From positions 1 through 33,541 of the forward strand of contig CAZQCI010000013.1 of NCBI GenBank assembly GCA_964592255.1: a DNA stretch of 33,541 nt, in the 5' to 3' direction. Source of the stretch: CAZQCI01 sp964592255. Lineage in GTDB: Bacteria > UBA10199 > SBBF01. This document shows positions 1-7,605 of this stretch, piece by piece. The notes below the pieces were generated by a model that saw nothing but the letters and a program-made list of their open reading frames with translations, ran no database searches and had not been told where the DNA came from. Made by a program: the position numbers and the translations under genes. Numbering within the stretch: the stretch's first letter is position 1; every line of letters begins with the position of its first letter.

Positions 1-184
1 GGCTGGCTTTTTAGTAAACCCAATTAATCTGGACGATATGGCCCACGGTTTAAAAACAGTTTTATCCAACACCGATTTAAGACAGGCCTTGAAAGAAAAA
101 GGATTAAAACATTCTCAGAATTTTCTTCCAAAAAAAATTGGGCAGCAATTGTTTCAATTATACGATGAGGTCCTTCAAGCATGA
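1..184 (+). CDS. glycosyltransferase, GT4-type, C-terminal end (partial)
   Basis: This is the 3' end of a gene that enters from the left edge; the frame starts at base 2 and ends with TGA at 182-184. The roughly 60 visible residues begin AGFLVNPINLDDMAHGLKT and continue with a D-x-x-L-R-x-x-L-x-x-K-G helix and a closing QLFQLYDEVLQ. That is the usual C-terminal tail of GT-B fold, family 4 glycosyltransferases: the G-x-L-V-x-P strand after the donor-sugar site, then helices 'la..l..ll.d..lr..l...g'. The donor and acceptor cannot be read from this fragment. Its stop overlaps the start of the acyltransferase (ATGA), so the two are probably one operon for a lipid or envelope glycan step. An alternative would be another GT-B family with a similar tail. 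Confidence 0.6.
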   Translation, partial: AGFLVNPINLDDMAHGLKTVLSNTDLRQALKEKGLKHSQNFLPKKIGQQLFQLYDEVLQA

Positions 185-924
185 GACCAAATATTATCAT
201 CAGTTTAGGGCAATGGATGGCCGTGTTGGGACTATTAACTTTTACCTTCATCATCACTCTTGCTTTGCTTCCATGGCCACGCTTAGTTTTTAAATTAGAG
301 CGATGGATGGCAGACATGGCTTTAAAAATTTTTCAGATTGAAGTCGTTGTTAAAGACGAAAACAACGGGGCCTACACGCAAGCCAACAATATTTTTGTTA
401 CGCTTAATCACACCAGTTTGATGGAAGTTTTTATCGGAATCCGAGCCATTCCCAGAGATTGTAAGGTTTTGACCAATATCGAGTTTGCTTTAGTACCGAT
501 TTTAGGCTGGTATACGGTTGTGTTAGGGGGCCCTGTTTTGATCCGACAATGGAAAGCCCAAACACTGCGGTCGCTAGAAAAAGCGGTACAGCAGTTAAAA
601 AAAAATAATTTATGGATGTCGATTGAAGGCTTGTTTAGTCGTAACGGTAAACTCAACCCGTACAAAAAGGGCCCTTCTCTATTAGCGCTTCAAGCCCAAG
701 CGACGTTAGTCCCTGTTATTTTTCAAGGTGCCCGAGACAGGCTCGCCTACGGAAAATGGCGGGTCACACCAGGCATAGTCACCGTCATTCTCGCCGAAAA
801 AATCATCACCACGAATTTAACACTCGAGGACAGAGACAGCCTCACCATCCAGATGAGAAAAACCGCTGAAGAAAAATGTGAACAAATCAGAATTACGGGC
901 CCCAGTAGTCAAAATGAAAAATAG
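181..924 (+). CDS. 1-acyl-glycerol-3-phosphate acyltransferase-like protein (PlsC/LPLAT superfamily)
   Basis: Membrane-bound acyltransferase of the lysophospholipid acyltransferase superfamily, which moves an acyl chain from acyl-CoA or acyl-ACP to a lysolipid. The 247-residue length fits PlsC. Residues 5-31 form a hydrophobic N-terminal segment. The catalytic block reads NHTSLMEVF (H77, E82): it is HX4E, where the family normally has HX4D. Block II is PILGWY...GGPVLIRQ (about 106-123). Block III is IEGLFSRNGKL (148-158), where the family usually has EGTRSR; R154 is kept. Block IV is ATLVPVIFQGA. The ATG overlaps the preceding glycosyltransferase stop by four bases, implying translational coupling. 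The two changes from consensus suggest an unusual substrate, or a paralog of the housekeeping PlsC. The family is secure; the substrate is not. Confidence 0.8.
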   Translation: MRPNIIISLGQWMAVLGLLTFTFIITLALLPWPRLVFKLERWMADMALKIFQIEVVVKDENNGAYTQANNIFVTLNHTSLMEVFIGIRAIPRDCKVLTNIEFALVPILGWYTVVLGGPVLIRQWKAQTLRSLEKAVQQLKKNNLWMSIEGLFSRNGKLNPYKKGPSLLALQAQATLVPVIFQGARDRLAYGKWRVTPGIVTVILAEKIITTNLTLEDRDSLTIQMRKTAEEKCEQIRITGPSSQNEK

Positions 925-1082
925 TTCCTTCCTGAATACCAATTCCAACCCAACGAAGATGGGAATCTATCAAACCTACTGTAATTATTAATCTTTTTAA
1001 TTTATTCAAAAATTAATCTTGATCTTTGACCCTAAAACAGCAAGACAAGTTTTTTTGACATTTAAAAATTAAAGGAAATTTT

Positions 1083-2846
1083 ATGACGTCTTTTATAATT
1101 CGCCGTATTACGTTGATCCCTGTCCTAATTGTCATTTTTATGACTAATGCTAAAGCTGACACTGTAATATTTGACGTAAATGATATTGACGACGAGGTCA
1201 CAACCACCTCCTCTCCATGCAAGGATAAAGCGAGTGAAGGATGCACCTTAAGACAGGCCATTCAAGAAGCTGGAGCGGACGCAACCCAAGATTATATTTT
1301 TAATTTGGAAGCAAACACTTATTGCCAGTCCAAAGTTTTCAGTATTAGCGGCTCTCTTTTACTTTCTTTTGTTGGGGTTGGAGATGAAGACGGCGATGGC
1401 ACACCTGACACAATCATCGATGGCGGAGGGAGTAGCACCAGCACATGTGGAACCGGATATAGTGGAAATGTTTTTGAAATTTCAGATAACAGCTCAGTTT
1501 TTTTTCAAGGCGTTGAAGTGAAAGGGGGATCTTTAGCTAAAGGAGGGATTGTAATTAAGGGAAGCGAAGTCTCTTTCACTGATAGTTTAATTGATAATAA
1601 TAATGGCTCAAACGGGGGTGGGTTTTACGCGGAAGATAGTTTAGTGATTTTAGAAAACACCACAATCAGCGATAACGAAGCCGACAATGGCGGCGGATTC
1701 TATGCACTTCGCTCGAACATCGAAGCCAGCTCTTCCACTATCAAAGACAACACCTCAACAGAAGATGGCGCAGGATTTTACATGGGAGAAGAAAGCATTG
1801 GCGATTTAAATTTGTTGACCATCAGCAATAACAAGGCGGGAGGTTCTGGCGGTGGTTTTTTTATCGACACCTCAACTTTAAAAGTAAATGAAAGTGATTT
1901 TTCTAATAATGTCGCCCTTGAAGACGGAGGCGGTTTTAGTGCCGAGTCTAGCACCCTCTCTGTGGATACCATCACCCTTAATTCAAATGCAGCTCGTAGT
2001 TCTGGAGGAGGATTTTTTGCTTTAGAAAGTGAAGTGAGCTTGAAATACACCACTATCAGCTCAAACAAGGGCTGGGGGTATGGCGGTGGGTTTTACGCCA
2101 GCATTAGCACTATCGATTTTGACTCGGGCACAATAGCAGACAACACAACCTCCACACGGGGGGGAGGATTTTATTCTGATCAAGGAGTGACAAAATTTAA
2201 AAAAAGTACTCTTGAAGGCAACACAGCCCAAGAATATGGTGGCGGAGCCTTTAGTGCAGGCTTGGTAGATAGTCCTGATTATCTAATTTTTACGACCAGC
2301 ACAGTCTATGGAAATCATGCCGATGTTTCAGGAGGGGCCATCATGAGTGAATACGGAAAAGTAATTCTCTCCGCTTCCACCGTCATCCGTAACACCTCTG
2401 ATGGAGAATATGGCGGCATTTATGCCAGTTATTCCCCTGTTTTAATGAAACATTCCATATTGATGGGAAATAAAAAATCGGACGGCTCGGCTAGCGATTG
2501 TTCCGGATCAGGTGGTGCTTACAGCTCTGTATCTTATGGATCTAATTTAATGAGCAGTGATGCCGCTTCGGGATGTAATTATACCAGCAGCGATCTGATT
2601 CGAAGCTACAGATCTATATGGTTTAGCGTACTTGGAGATCACGGTGGAGATACAGAAACATCCGCACTCCAACTAAGCACCAACCCTGCCCTTGACGCGG
2701 GAGACTGCGCTGGCCTTGCTTATAATACCAGTACCGATTCTGTTGCTCGGTCCAAACTAAAAACAGATCAAAACGGCACCACTCGGCCAAGTAGATCTTG
2801 CGATATTGGCGCCGTTGAAGCAACATGGGTTGAGAGCCCTTTTTAA
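1083..2846 (+). CDS. secreted right-handed beta-helix protein (CSLREA-type N-terminus, GGGF repeats)
   Basis: 587-residue exported protein of unknown function. It opens with a Sec-type signal peptide (basic start, hydrophobic core about residues 9-20, cleavage near NAKA-DT). Next comes a CSLREA-like region, with VIFDVNDIDDEV then C-x-L-R-Q-A-I-Q-E-A (about 46-63). About eleven 23-30-residue repeats follow, each with a GGGF(Y/F)-type turn and an I-x-x-N or S-T-I-x-x-N strand; this is the pattern of right-handed parallel beta-helices and of chlamydial Pmp-like passengers. The last 50 residues (NPALDAGDC, a TDQNG-T-x-R block, CDIGAVEA) match the choice-of-anchor Q type ending. No autotransporter barrel is visible. 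The start is supported by AAAGGA six bases before the ATG. A secreted protein with only 29 bases of spacing follows, probably in the same operon. Likely a surface or extracellular protein; substrate or adhesin role unknown. Confidence 0.8.
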   Translation: MTSFIIRRITLIPVLIVIFMTNAKADTVIFDVNDIDDEVTTTSSPCKDKASEGCTLRQAIQEAGADATQDYIFNLEANTYCQSKVFSISGSLLLSFVGVGDEDGDGTPDTIIDGGGSSTSTCGTGYSGNVFEISDNSSVFFQGVEVKGGSLAKGGIVIKGSEVSFTDSLIDNNNGSNGGGFYAEDSLVILENTTISDNEADNGGGFYALRSNIEASSSTIKDNTSTEDGAGFYMGEESIGDLNLLTISNNKAGGSGGGFFIDTSTLKVNESDFSNNVALEDGGGFSAESSTLSVDTITLNSNAARSSGGGFFALESEVSLKYTTISSNKGWGYGGGFYASISTIDFDSGTIADNTTSTRGGGFYSDQGVTKFKKSTLEGNTAQEYGGGAFSAGLVDSPDYLIFTTSTVYGNHADVSGGAIMSEYGKVILSASTVIRNTSDGEYGGIYASYSPVLMKHSILMGNKKSDGSASDCSGSGGAYSSVSYGSNLMSSDAASGCNYTSSDLIRSYRSIWFSVLGDHGGDTETSALQLSTNPALDAGDCAGLAYNTSTDSVARSKLKTDQNGTTRPSRSCDIGAVEATWVESPF

Positions 2847-2875
2847 TAAGGTAAATCTCATAAAAAGAAAAACCT

Positions 2876-3376
2876 ATGAACCTGAAAAATCTGTCTACCG
2901 CTTGTTTAGTTATAGTCGGCAGTTTGATTTTCAGCGTCACCGTTTATTCGGAAAATCTATCTCCTCAAGAAGGTTATACTACCCGGGAAGTTTTAATTTT
3001 AGGAAGTTACAAAGACTATGCCCAGGCGGTGAAGGTAGCACAAGAATTAAAGCAAAAAACCGGGAGTGGTTATTCTAATCGGGGTTTGATTTACGACACA
3101 AAAAAAGGGCTTATCTGGCCAGAAAATTCGGATGCTTTCCCCGGAGAATATATGGCCCGCCGTTATAATGACGAATGCGGGCAAGAAACTACTTTTTGCA
3201 TTACCGTGGAACGATCCGATGCCTATTCCGGTTTTCGCCCCGACTACTACATTATCGTCGGCGGCATTTACGACCAAAACACTCCAGAAGCAAAGCAAGG
3301 TTTGAGTTTTTATAAAAAAACAGTCCCAGACGCCTACCTGAAGAAAAGTGATATCTATATGGGATGTAGAAGCTAA
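2876..3376 (+). CDS. secreted small protein with SPOR-like halves, function unknown
   Basis: 166-residue protein with an N-terminal signal peptide (hydrophobic core about residues 9-22, cleavage near VYS-EN). The mature part has two similar-looking halves. The first is VLILGSYKDYAQAVKVAQEL (about 39-58), the second YYIIVGGIYDQ followed by a helix and PDAYLKKSDIYMGC. Both have the strand-GS/GG-aromatic-helix pattern of SPOR peptidoglycan-binding repeats, so binding to the cell wall is possible, but the match is by shape only. Four cysteines (two in DECGQETTFC, one at MGC and one in the signal region) could form a disulfide in the periplasm. It follows the beta-helix gene by 29 bases with no clear promoter between them, so co-transcription is likely. 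No family name can be given with confidence. Confidence 0.55.
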   Translation: MNLKNLSTACLVIVGSLIFSVTVYSENLSPQEGYTTREVLILGSYKDYAQAVKVAQELKQKTGSGYSNRGLIYDTKKGLIWPENSDAFPGEYMARRYNDECGQETTFCITVERSDAYSGFRPDYYIIVGGIYDQNTPEAKQGLSFYKKTVPDAYLKKSDIYMGCRS

Positions 3377-3431
3377 AATAAAGAGACGCCATTGTCATTT
3401 TCACCTGCACAAATAAATCTAACCAGCAGTG

Positions 3432-3790
3432 TGGAGGCGCCGGGAATCGAACCCGGGTCCAAGAAAGTTCACTCATGATCTCTACAGACTTAGTGGTGTA
3501 TTAAGTTCTGACTTGCGGGTATTCCCCATCCACAGGGACCCGTAAGCGAGTATGCCTTTGTTTAACCTCTTACCCGACAAAACCAAAGTAAGAAGCGATC
3601 CCAAATCGTTTACGCCCGCAGGATGAACTTGGGAGATTCACCCTGAAGACGGTGCCGCGATTAAGCAGCAGCTAACTGAGCATCGTGATCGATGTTGGCA
3701 GTTATTAGTTTTGAAGTCGTTTAACGAGTGCCTTCAGCTCGGCCTGCAACCAGTGAGGTATTACAATCCTGTCGAAACCTTGTCGCCCCC
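3432..3790 (-). ncRNA. ssrA: tmRNA (ssrA)
   Basis: Transfer-messenger RNA, which rescues stalled ribosomes together with SmpB. Reading the minus strand, the 5' end at 3790 is GGGGGCGACAAGGTTTCGAC, the standard tmRNA start. The 3' end carries the T-arm GGGTTCGATTCCCGG and the acceptor strand CGCCTCC, which pairs with the 5' GGGGGCG with one G-U pair. The discriminator base is A at 3432. The following bases are CAC, so CCA is not encoded and must be added afterwards. The length of about 359 nt is normal for one-piece tmRNA. Only six bases lie between the 5' end and the scaffold gap, so the promoter is hidden in or beyond the Ns. Confidence 0.95.
3661..3699 (-). other. tmRNA tag-peptide reading frame
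   Basis: Within ssrA, the minus strand reads GCC AAC ATC GAT CAC GAT GCT CAG TTA GCT GCT GCT TAA. This gives the degradation tag ANIDHDAQLAAA, with GCC as the resume codon (3697-3699). The AN start and small-hydrophobic LAAA end agree with known proteolysis tags recognised by ClpXP. The preceding bases AATAACT resemble the usual element before the resume codon. Confidence 0.85.
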
Positions 3791-3796
3791 AGATTT

Positions 3797-3806
3797 NNNN
3801 NNNNNN
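3797..3806. other. scaffold gap (10 N)
   Basis: Ten undetermined bases join two contigs. The left contig ends six bases upstream of the ssrA 5' end. The right contig starts 57 bases before bolA. The real gap size is unknown, and order and adjacency across it rest on the assembler. The bases after the gap (3807-3863) show no gene of their own and no obvious RBS. Confidence 0.95.
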
Positions 3807-3863
3807 ATGGCGCCACCTCGGGAAACCTTGACCAGATTGGGTTTCTTTTGATAAATCAAAAAC

Positions 3864-4181
3864 ATGACCACTCAAGAACATCTCATAATCAAGCTCAACA
3901 AAATCTTTAATCCAACGCATTTGGAAGTGATCAACGAAAGTAAACATCACAGTGTCCCAGCGGGTTCGGAATCTCACTTTAAAGTCGTAATTGTATCGAA
4001 GAGTTTTGAAGGAAAAAAATTGATCGAACGCCAACGCGCTGTTAACGCTACCTTAGCCACAGAACTAAAAGAAAAAATTCACGCCCTGACGATGACAACG
4101 CTTACACCGGAGGAATGGACAAATCGGGGAGAAAAAGTGGAGCCCTCCCCGCCTTGCTTTGGGGGCTCTAAAAAGTCATAA
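3864..4181 (+). CDS. bolA: BolA family protein
   Basis: 105-residue BolA-type protein. In well-studied bacteria BolA partners a monothiol glutaredoxin in [2Fe-2S] handling and affects cell shape and the stress response. The class II KH-like core is complete. It includes LEVINESKHHSVPAGSESHF (with the HxVPxGSESHFKV signature), then VVIVSKSFEGKKLIERQRAV with the ER-R motif, NATLATEL and IHALTMTTLTPEEW. The tail SPPCFGG resembles the SPPC ending of E. coli BolA, so this is the BolA subgroup rather than IbaG/YrbA. The ATG at 3864 starts at the equivalent place to E. coli BolA. The RBS is weak. The gene stands alone, just right of the scaffold gap and convergent with the membrane-protein gene. Confidence 0.92.
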   Translation: MTTQEHLIIKLNKIFNPTHLEVINESKHHSVPAGSESHFKVVIVSKSFEGKKLIERQRAVNATLATELKEKIHALTMTTLTPEEWTNRGEKVEPSPPCFGGSKKS

Positions 4182-4200
4182 CCCCCCTGCATCAAAAAAA
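4158..4200 (+). terminator. possible weak terminator after bolA
   Basis: GGGGG near the end of bolA can pair with CCCCC just after its stop, across a loop of about 16 bases, but an A-rich rather than T-rich tail follows on this strand. It is weak and only suggestive. The rest of 4182-4254, between the convergent genes, holds nothing else I can recognise. Confidence 0.2.
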
Positions 4201-4254
4201 GACAATTTAAAAGATCAACTCAACACAGCTTAACTCTCTCAATAATCGTTTACT

Positions 4255-4734
4255 CTAAATTGTTTGCACAATACCTTCTATTTTTCTTTTTGCCTCGCCC
4301 ACCTCATCCTTATCCCCTTTTAGCAAAAAAGTTTCCCGATTATCATTCCATATCAACACCAACCCATATCTAGGAGGCATTTTTCGATACCATAAAAATT
4401 TTTCTTTTAGCCCTTTCACTTCATTCCACCCTGTTTTTTTGACCTCCACAGAACCCTGACTCCATACAATCAGCTTGGGATTATCAAATATTTGAACCTG
4501 ACCCCACGTGCTTTTTGTTTTTTTGAAATAAAAAAAGAGGACATAAAAAAAACAAAAACTCAGAGGCGCCAGCACAAGCAACGGCCATTCTATTTTAGAA
4601 TTGAGAAGATAAAAAAAACCAAACAAGCAATAAATGGAGTTGGAAAGAAAAAAAACACAAAGAAAACCAAGCCCCGCTAAAGCCCAGCGCGGTTTTTTGG
4701 TTTCAAAATCAACAATGGAATGAGGCAAATTCAT
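4255..4734 (-). CDS. small membrane protein, function unknown
   Basis: 159-residue protein from the ATG at 4734. An upstream TTG at 4755 would add seven residues, but ATG is preferred. Two hydrophobic segments are visible, about residues 21-45 (ALAGLGFLCVFFLSNSIYCL) and 50-72 (PLLVLAPLSFCFFYVLFFYF). They are followed by a soluble cytoplasmic domain of about 85 residues rich in W and K, with ..IVWSQGSVEVKKTGWNEV.., FLWYRKMPPRYGLVLIW and an ETFLLKGDKDEVGEAK helix. Two membrane hairpin helices followed by a strand-rich domain resembles bacterial PH-like (YcxB or DUF2244-like) membrane proteins, but I cannot assign a family. It starts 26 bases after the DAHP synthase stop on the same strand, so it may be the last gene of an M23-aroG-membrane protein operon. 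Confidence 0.6.
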   Translation of the reverse strand: MNLPHSIVDFETKKPRWALAGLGFLCVFFLSNSIYCLFGFFYLLNSKIEWPLLVLAPLSFCFFYVLFFYFKKTKSTWGQVQIFDNPKLIVWSQGSVEVKKTGWNEVKGLKEKFLWYRKMPPRYGLVLIWNDNRETFLLKGDKDEVGEAKRKIEGIVQTI

Positions 4735-4760
4735 CTCAATGAATGATACGCACAAGGATA

Positions 4761-5810
4761 CTACAATCTTTGGTGGGCCTTAAGAATCATCTCTTCTGTG
4801 GTTTTCCAGTCCACGCATTTATCGGTCACCGAAACTCCATATTTTAATTGAGATAAATCGGCAGGAATGGGCTGGTTACCTTCAAACAAATTACTTTCAA
4901 TCATAAAACCAACTATAGACTTATTACCTTCGATAATTTGCGTTAGACAATCGTCAAACACCTTAGGTTGAAGACGATGGTCTTTATTAGAATTGGCATG
5001 CGAACAATCCACTACAATTTTATTGCGTAAACCTTGCTTATTTAATTCAGCCTCACATTGCGCAATGCTTGGCTTGTCGTAGTTAGGCTTGTTGTCCCCA
5101 CCACGTAAAACAATGTGAGCGTAAGGATTTCCTCGTGTGGCAAATTTTTGAATTTTACCATCACTATTAATACCCAAAAAATGATGCGGCATTTTGGCGG
5201 CCTTAAGCGCATTCACTGCCGAGGTAATGGAACCATCCGTCCCATTCTTAAAACCCACCGGCATGGAAAGACCACTCGCTAGCTCCCGATGCGTTTGCGA
5301 TTCCGTAGTGCGCGCTCCAATGGCCGCCCAACTAACAAGCTCCGCTAAATACTGAGGAGTAATAGGGTCCAGCGCTTCAGTCCCTGTAGGCAGCCCTAAT
5401 TCTGCCAGATCGATAAGAAGCTTGCGGGCAATTTTTAAACCTTCTTCAATATGGAAGGAATCGTCCATGAAAGGATCGTTGATCAAGCCTTTCCACCCTG
5501 TTGTCGTCCGCGGTTTTTCAAAGTAAACCCGCATCACCAAAAATAATTTATCTTCCACTTTTTTAGAAAGCGCCTTCAAGCGTCCGGCATATTCTACAGC
5601 AGCTTTTGTATCGTGAATAGAACATGGTCCTACAATAACAAAATGACGCGAATCTTTATTATCCAAAATATTTTGGAGAACTTGCCGGCTTTTAAGAACT
5701 AACTCCAAAGCCTTGTCACTAGCCGGCAACAGCGCACTTAAACCGTGAGGAGAAATAAGATCGGTACTTCCAGAAATATTAACGTTAATCAGTTTTTTCA
5801 ATTCGTTCAT
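4761..5810 (-). CDS. aroG: 3-deoxy-7-phosphoheptulonate synthase, class I (DAHP synthase)
   Basis: First enzyme of the shikimate pathway: phosphoenolpyruvate + erythrose-4-phosphate -> DAHP + phosphate, in the cytoplasm. At 349 residues it matches the AroF/G/H family (about 350). Signatures include HFVIVGPCSIHD (C63 as metal ligand), MRVYFEKPRTTTGWKGLIND (about 93-112), the E-A-L-D-P-I-T-P-Q-Y-L block, WAAIGARTTESQTHRELASG, and MPVGFKNGTDG. The HANSNKDH and SIVGFMIESNL blocks near the C-terminus are also present. The subtype (Phe-, Tyr- or Trp-inhibited) cannot be told by eye, so the symbol stands for the family. Its ATG overlaps the M23 peptidase stop (ATGA, 5807-5810), with no RBS of its own, so translation is probably coupled. 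Confidence 0.95.
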   Translation of the reverse strand: MNELKKLINVNISGSTDLISPHGLSALLPASDKALELVLKSRQVLQNILDNKDSRHFVIVGPCSIHDTKAAVEYAGRLKALSKKVEDKLFLVMRVYFEKPRTTTGWKGLINDPFMDDSFHIEEGLKIARKLLIDLAELGLPTGTEALDPITPQYLAELVSWAAIGARTTESQTHRELASGLSMPVGFKNGTDGSITSAVNALKAAKMPHHFLGINSDGKIQKFATRGNPYAHIVLRGGDNKPNYDKPSIAQCEAELNKQGLRNKIVVDCSHANSNKDHRLQPKVFDDCLTQIIEGNKSIVGFMIESNLFEGNQPIPADLSQLKYGVSVTDKCVDWKTTEEMILKAHQRL

Positions 5811-7249
5811 GGGTTTATTGTACCTGCAAAATGAGTTTTATCCACCCTTAAATACACATGATCATCAATCCAATGCTGGTCCCAAAAGGAAACCGGGTCG
5901 GTCTGCACCCCTTGATTAAGCAGAGAGAAATGAAGATGATCCCCCCCAGCCAAACCCGTCTGACCACTATTACCTATTTTCTGATTCTTAGAAACCATTT
6001 GTCCCACGGCCACATCCATAGAGCTTAAATGACCGTAAAGAGTTTGCAGACCATAACCATGATCGATGATGATAGTATTCCCATAAATTCCCAAATAACC
6101 GGCAAACACCACTTTACCAGAATTACCCACCGTCACGGGAGACTGTTCCGTAATCGCTAAATCAAAACCCAAATGAACTTGCTCATCAACTTTTTGGCCA
6201 TTATAAATATAACTACGATAATCTGCAAAATTAGCTTCCACTGCGGCATTGAGTAAGGGCTTAAAAGCATCTTTCCAATAAAATTGTTCCTCTGACTTTT
6301 GAGACAATTCCTTTAAAAACCCAGCATTCTTTTTACGCAAATCACGATTCACCATCAGAAAATCATCAAGAGGTTTCCCAGTAGTGTGCAGTTCAGGCGT
6401 ATTATTGATGATGGTTGCAACCTTCGTTTGAATAAAGTCATCGCTAACTGGCATGTCACGATGTCGATATTCTTTTGGAAAAAACTTTGATACAGGAACA
6501 GAAGCCTTACCTATATTACCAGCCGCATCAAAGGCCAGCAGTTCTATTTTAGAGTCCGCAGGCAAATCGTAGGCGTACGTCAGCATAACAAAACGATTCC
6601 CAGAGCCCTCTGGAGAAGCGGGAACTTTAAAACCTTTAAACTCATAGGGCCCTACCTGGCAACCAGACCAAACTGCATCGGGAGAAACTGTATACGTCAT
6701 CACCTCAGCAGCACCCTGATAAATATAATGTTGCGATGAAGTAAGACTAATTTGTGGAGGACTAAAATCCAAAGAAGCAACCTGATTGATCTTAGTCTTA
6801 AGTCCCCATAGGGAGCAATCCTGAGCCACAGCTTCCAACTCTGCAGCCCCTTCCGTAAAGCCTTGAGAGACCAAATCCAAATTTTGTGGAGATAATTCCC
6901 AATTTTGATTTTTAACTTTTTCTGCAGAAGAAGCCTGACGAGAAAGAATGATTATTTTTTTTCCGTTTTGTGACAAGGTTAAACTAACAGAACAAATCCC
7001 TTTCGATTCATTAGTCACTACGGCTTTAAGCCCACCCGTTTTACCTAAAGAAATAGTATCGGTTGCTCCGTAAGATTTACCGGAAGAAGAAGCCTGCAAG
7101 ACAAGATGCGGTGCTTTCCCAAAAAGACTCACTTTTGAAAAAAGAAAAAAAATTCCCCCTACCACCAGAACCAGCACAATCAAAGCCACGAGTCGCTTGA
7201 TTAATTTTCCGCTCTGAGAAGAACTATAATCTCTATTCACTAATTTCAT
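5807..7249 (-). CDS. membrane-anchored M23 family metallopeptidase
   Basis: 480-residue zinc endopeptidase expected to act on peptidoglycan in the periplasm. Residues 19-41 form a single N-terminal membrane anchor. Residues about 45-270 look like beta-rich, Ig-like domains. A linker follows, then the LytM/M23 domain at about 340-465. The zinc and catalytic residues are all present: H359 and D363 in HLGFDLA, H407 in YGHLSS, and H438-L-H440 in GGDHLHFSL. An active enzyme is therefore expected, unlike degenerate LytM activators such as EnvC. The start is supported by AAAAGGA seven bases before the ATG. Its stop overlaps the DAHP synthase start, an unusual pairing of a wall hydrolase with aromatic biosynthesis. 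Confidence 0.9.
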   Translation of the reverse strand: MKLVNRDYSSSQSGKLIKRLVALIVLVLVVGGIFFLFSKVSLFGKAPHLVLQASSSGKSYGATDTISLGKTGGLKAVVTNESKGICSVSLTLSQNGKKIIILSRQASSAEKVKNQNWELSPQNLDLVSQGFTEGAAELEAVAQDCSLWGLKTKINQVASLDFSPPQISLTSSQHYIYQGAAEVMTYTVSPDAVWSGCQVGPYEFKGFKVPASPEGSGNRFVMLTYAYDLPADSKIELLAFDAAGNIGKASVPVSKFFPKEYRHRDMPVSDDFIQTKVATIINNTPELHTTGKPLDDFLMVNRDLRKKNAGFLKELSQKSEEQFYWKDAFKPLLNAAVEANFADYRSYIYNGQKVDEQVHLGFDLAITEQSPVTVGNSGKVVFAGYLGIYGNTIIIDHGYGLQTLYGHLSSMDVAVGQMVSKNQKIGNSGQTGLAGGDHLHFSLLNQGVQTDPVSFWDQHWIDDHVYLRVDKTHFAGTINP

Positions 7250-7288
7250 AAGATTTCCTTTTCGTTGATGATTAAAACCCCCAACATC

Positions 7289-7325
7289 ATCCCGGTAGGC
7301 TTTCCCGACGGGATCCCCTTGGGAT
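7289..7325. repeat. intergenic palindromes (REP-like)
   Basis: Two adjoining inverted repeats lie in the M23 upstream region. ATCCCG (7289-7294) pairs with CGGGAT (7309-7314). ATCCC (7313-7317) pairs with GGGAT (7321-7325) across a 3-base loop. With the next copy (7353-7387) they fill most of the non-coding stretch 7250-7407, which holds no other gene. They look like worn dispersed palindromic repeats. Confidence 0.5.
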
Positions 7326-7352
7326 AAGCCAGATCCATAATTAAACCAAAAG

Positions 7353-7387
7353 AAACCTGGGGCCTCGCTTTCGCGGGAATGACGACT
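7353..7387. repeat. dispersed palindromic element, intergenic copy
   Basis: 35-base element running AAACCTGGGG..CGCGGGAATGACGACT. It has the same length and ends (AAAC at the left; ATGACGACT at the right) as the copy inside the giant gene at 9802-9836. The centre contains a CGC-TTT-CGCG style stem, the common 'CGCTTTCGCGGGAATGACG' theme of dispersed repeats in many proteobacteria. Confidence 0.55.
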
Positions 7388-7407
7388 ACTTTAAAAAAAA
7401 AATTCAC

Positions 7408-7563
7408 TCAATCACTTTCTTCTTTTTTCACCTCATCACCATAAGGGCAATGACGACAACCTTGATGGCAGCAAAATCCACGCTTAAGAAGGTAATGGTC
7501 CGTAAAAACCATCAACCCTTCCTCATCAAAATAGTAATCAATTCCTTCTTGAAGTTCGTTCAT
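7408..7563 (-). CDS. DUF5522-type small cysteine-cluster protein
   Basis: A 51-residue protein, easily missed by length cut-offs. It contains IDYYFDEEGLMVFTDHYLLK followed by RGFCCHQGCRHCPYG. The CC-x3-C-x2-CPY cluster after an aromatic 'YF.E.G.MVFT..Y.LKRG' strand is what I recall of the DUF5522 family, a short conserved bacterial protein of unknown function whose cysteines probably bind a metal. Start ATG at 7563; no strong RBS. It is divergent from the desaturase, with 42 bases between their starts, and lies upstream of the M23 gene with repeats in between. Confidence 0.75.
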   Translation of the reverse strand: MNELQEGIDYYFDEEGLMVFTDHYLLKRGFCCHQGCRHCPYGDEVKKEESD

Positions 7564-7605
7564 TATCTATTTTACTTACCTGAGATTTAAGATAGAGTAA
7601 ACACC

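Noticed and set aside
1055..1060. TTGACA as a -35 box for the beta-helix gene
   Set aside because: A -10 at 17 bases would fall on the RBS and start codon; no TATAAT-like sequence there.
1083..2846. Chlamydial Pmp autotransporter
   Set aside because: The GGGF repeats are similar in style, but no C-terminal beta-barrel is present, and the CSLREA/choice-of-anchor-Q features point elsewhere.
3705..4034. Minus-strand open frame across the scaffold gap
   Set aside because: It runs through the Ns, the tmRNA and antisense of bolA; an artefact.
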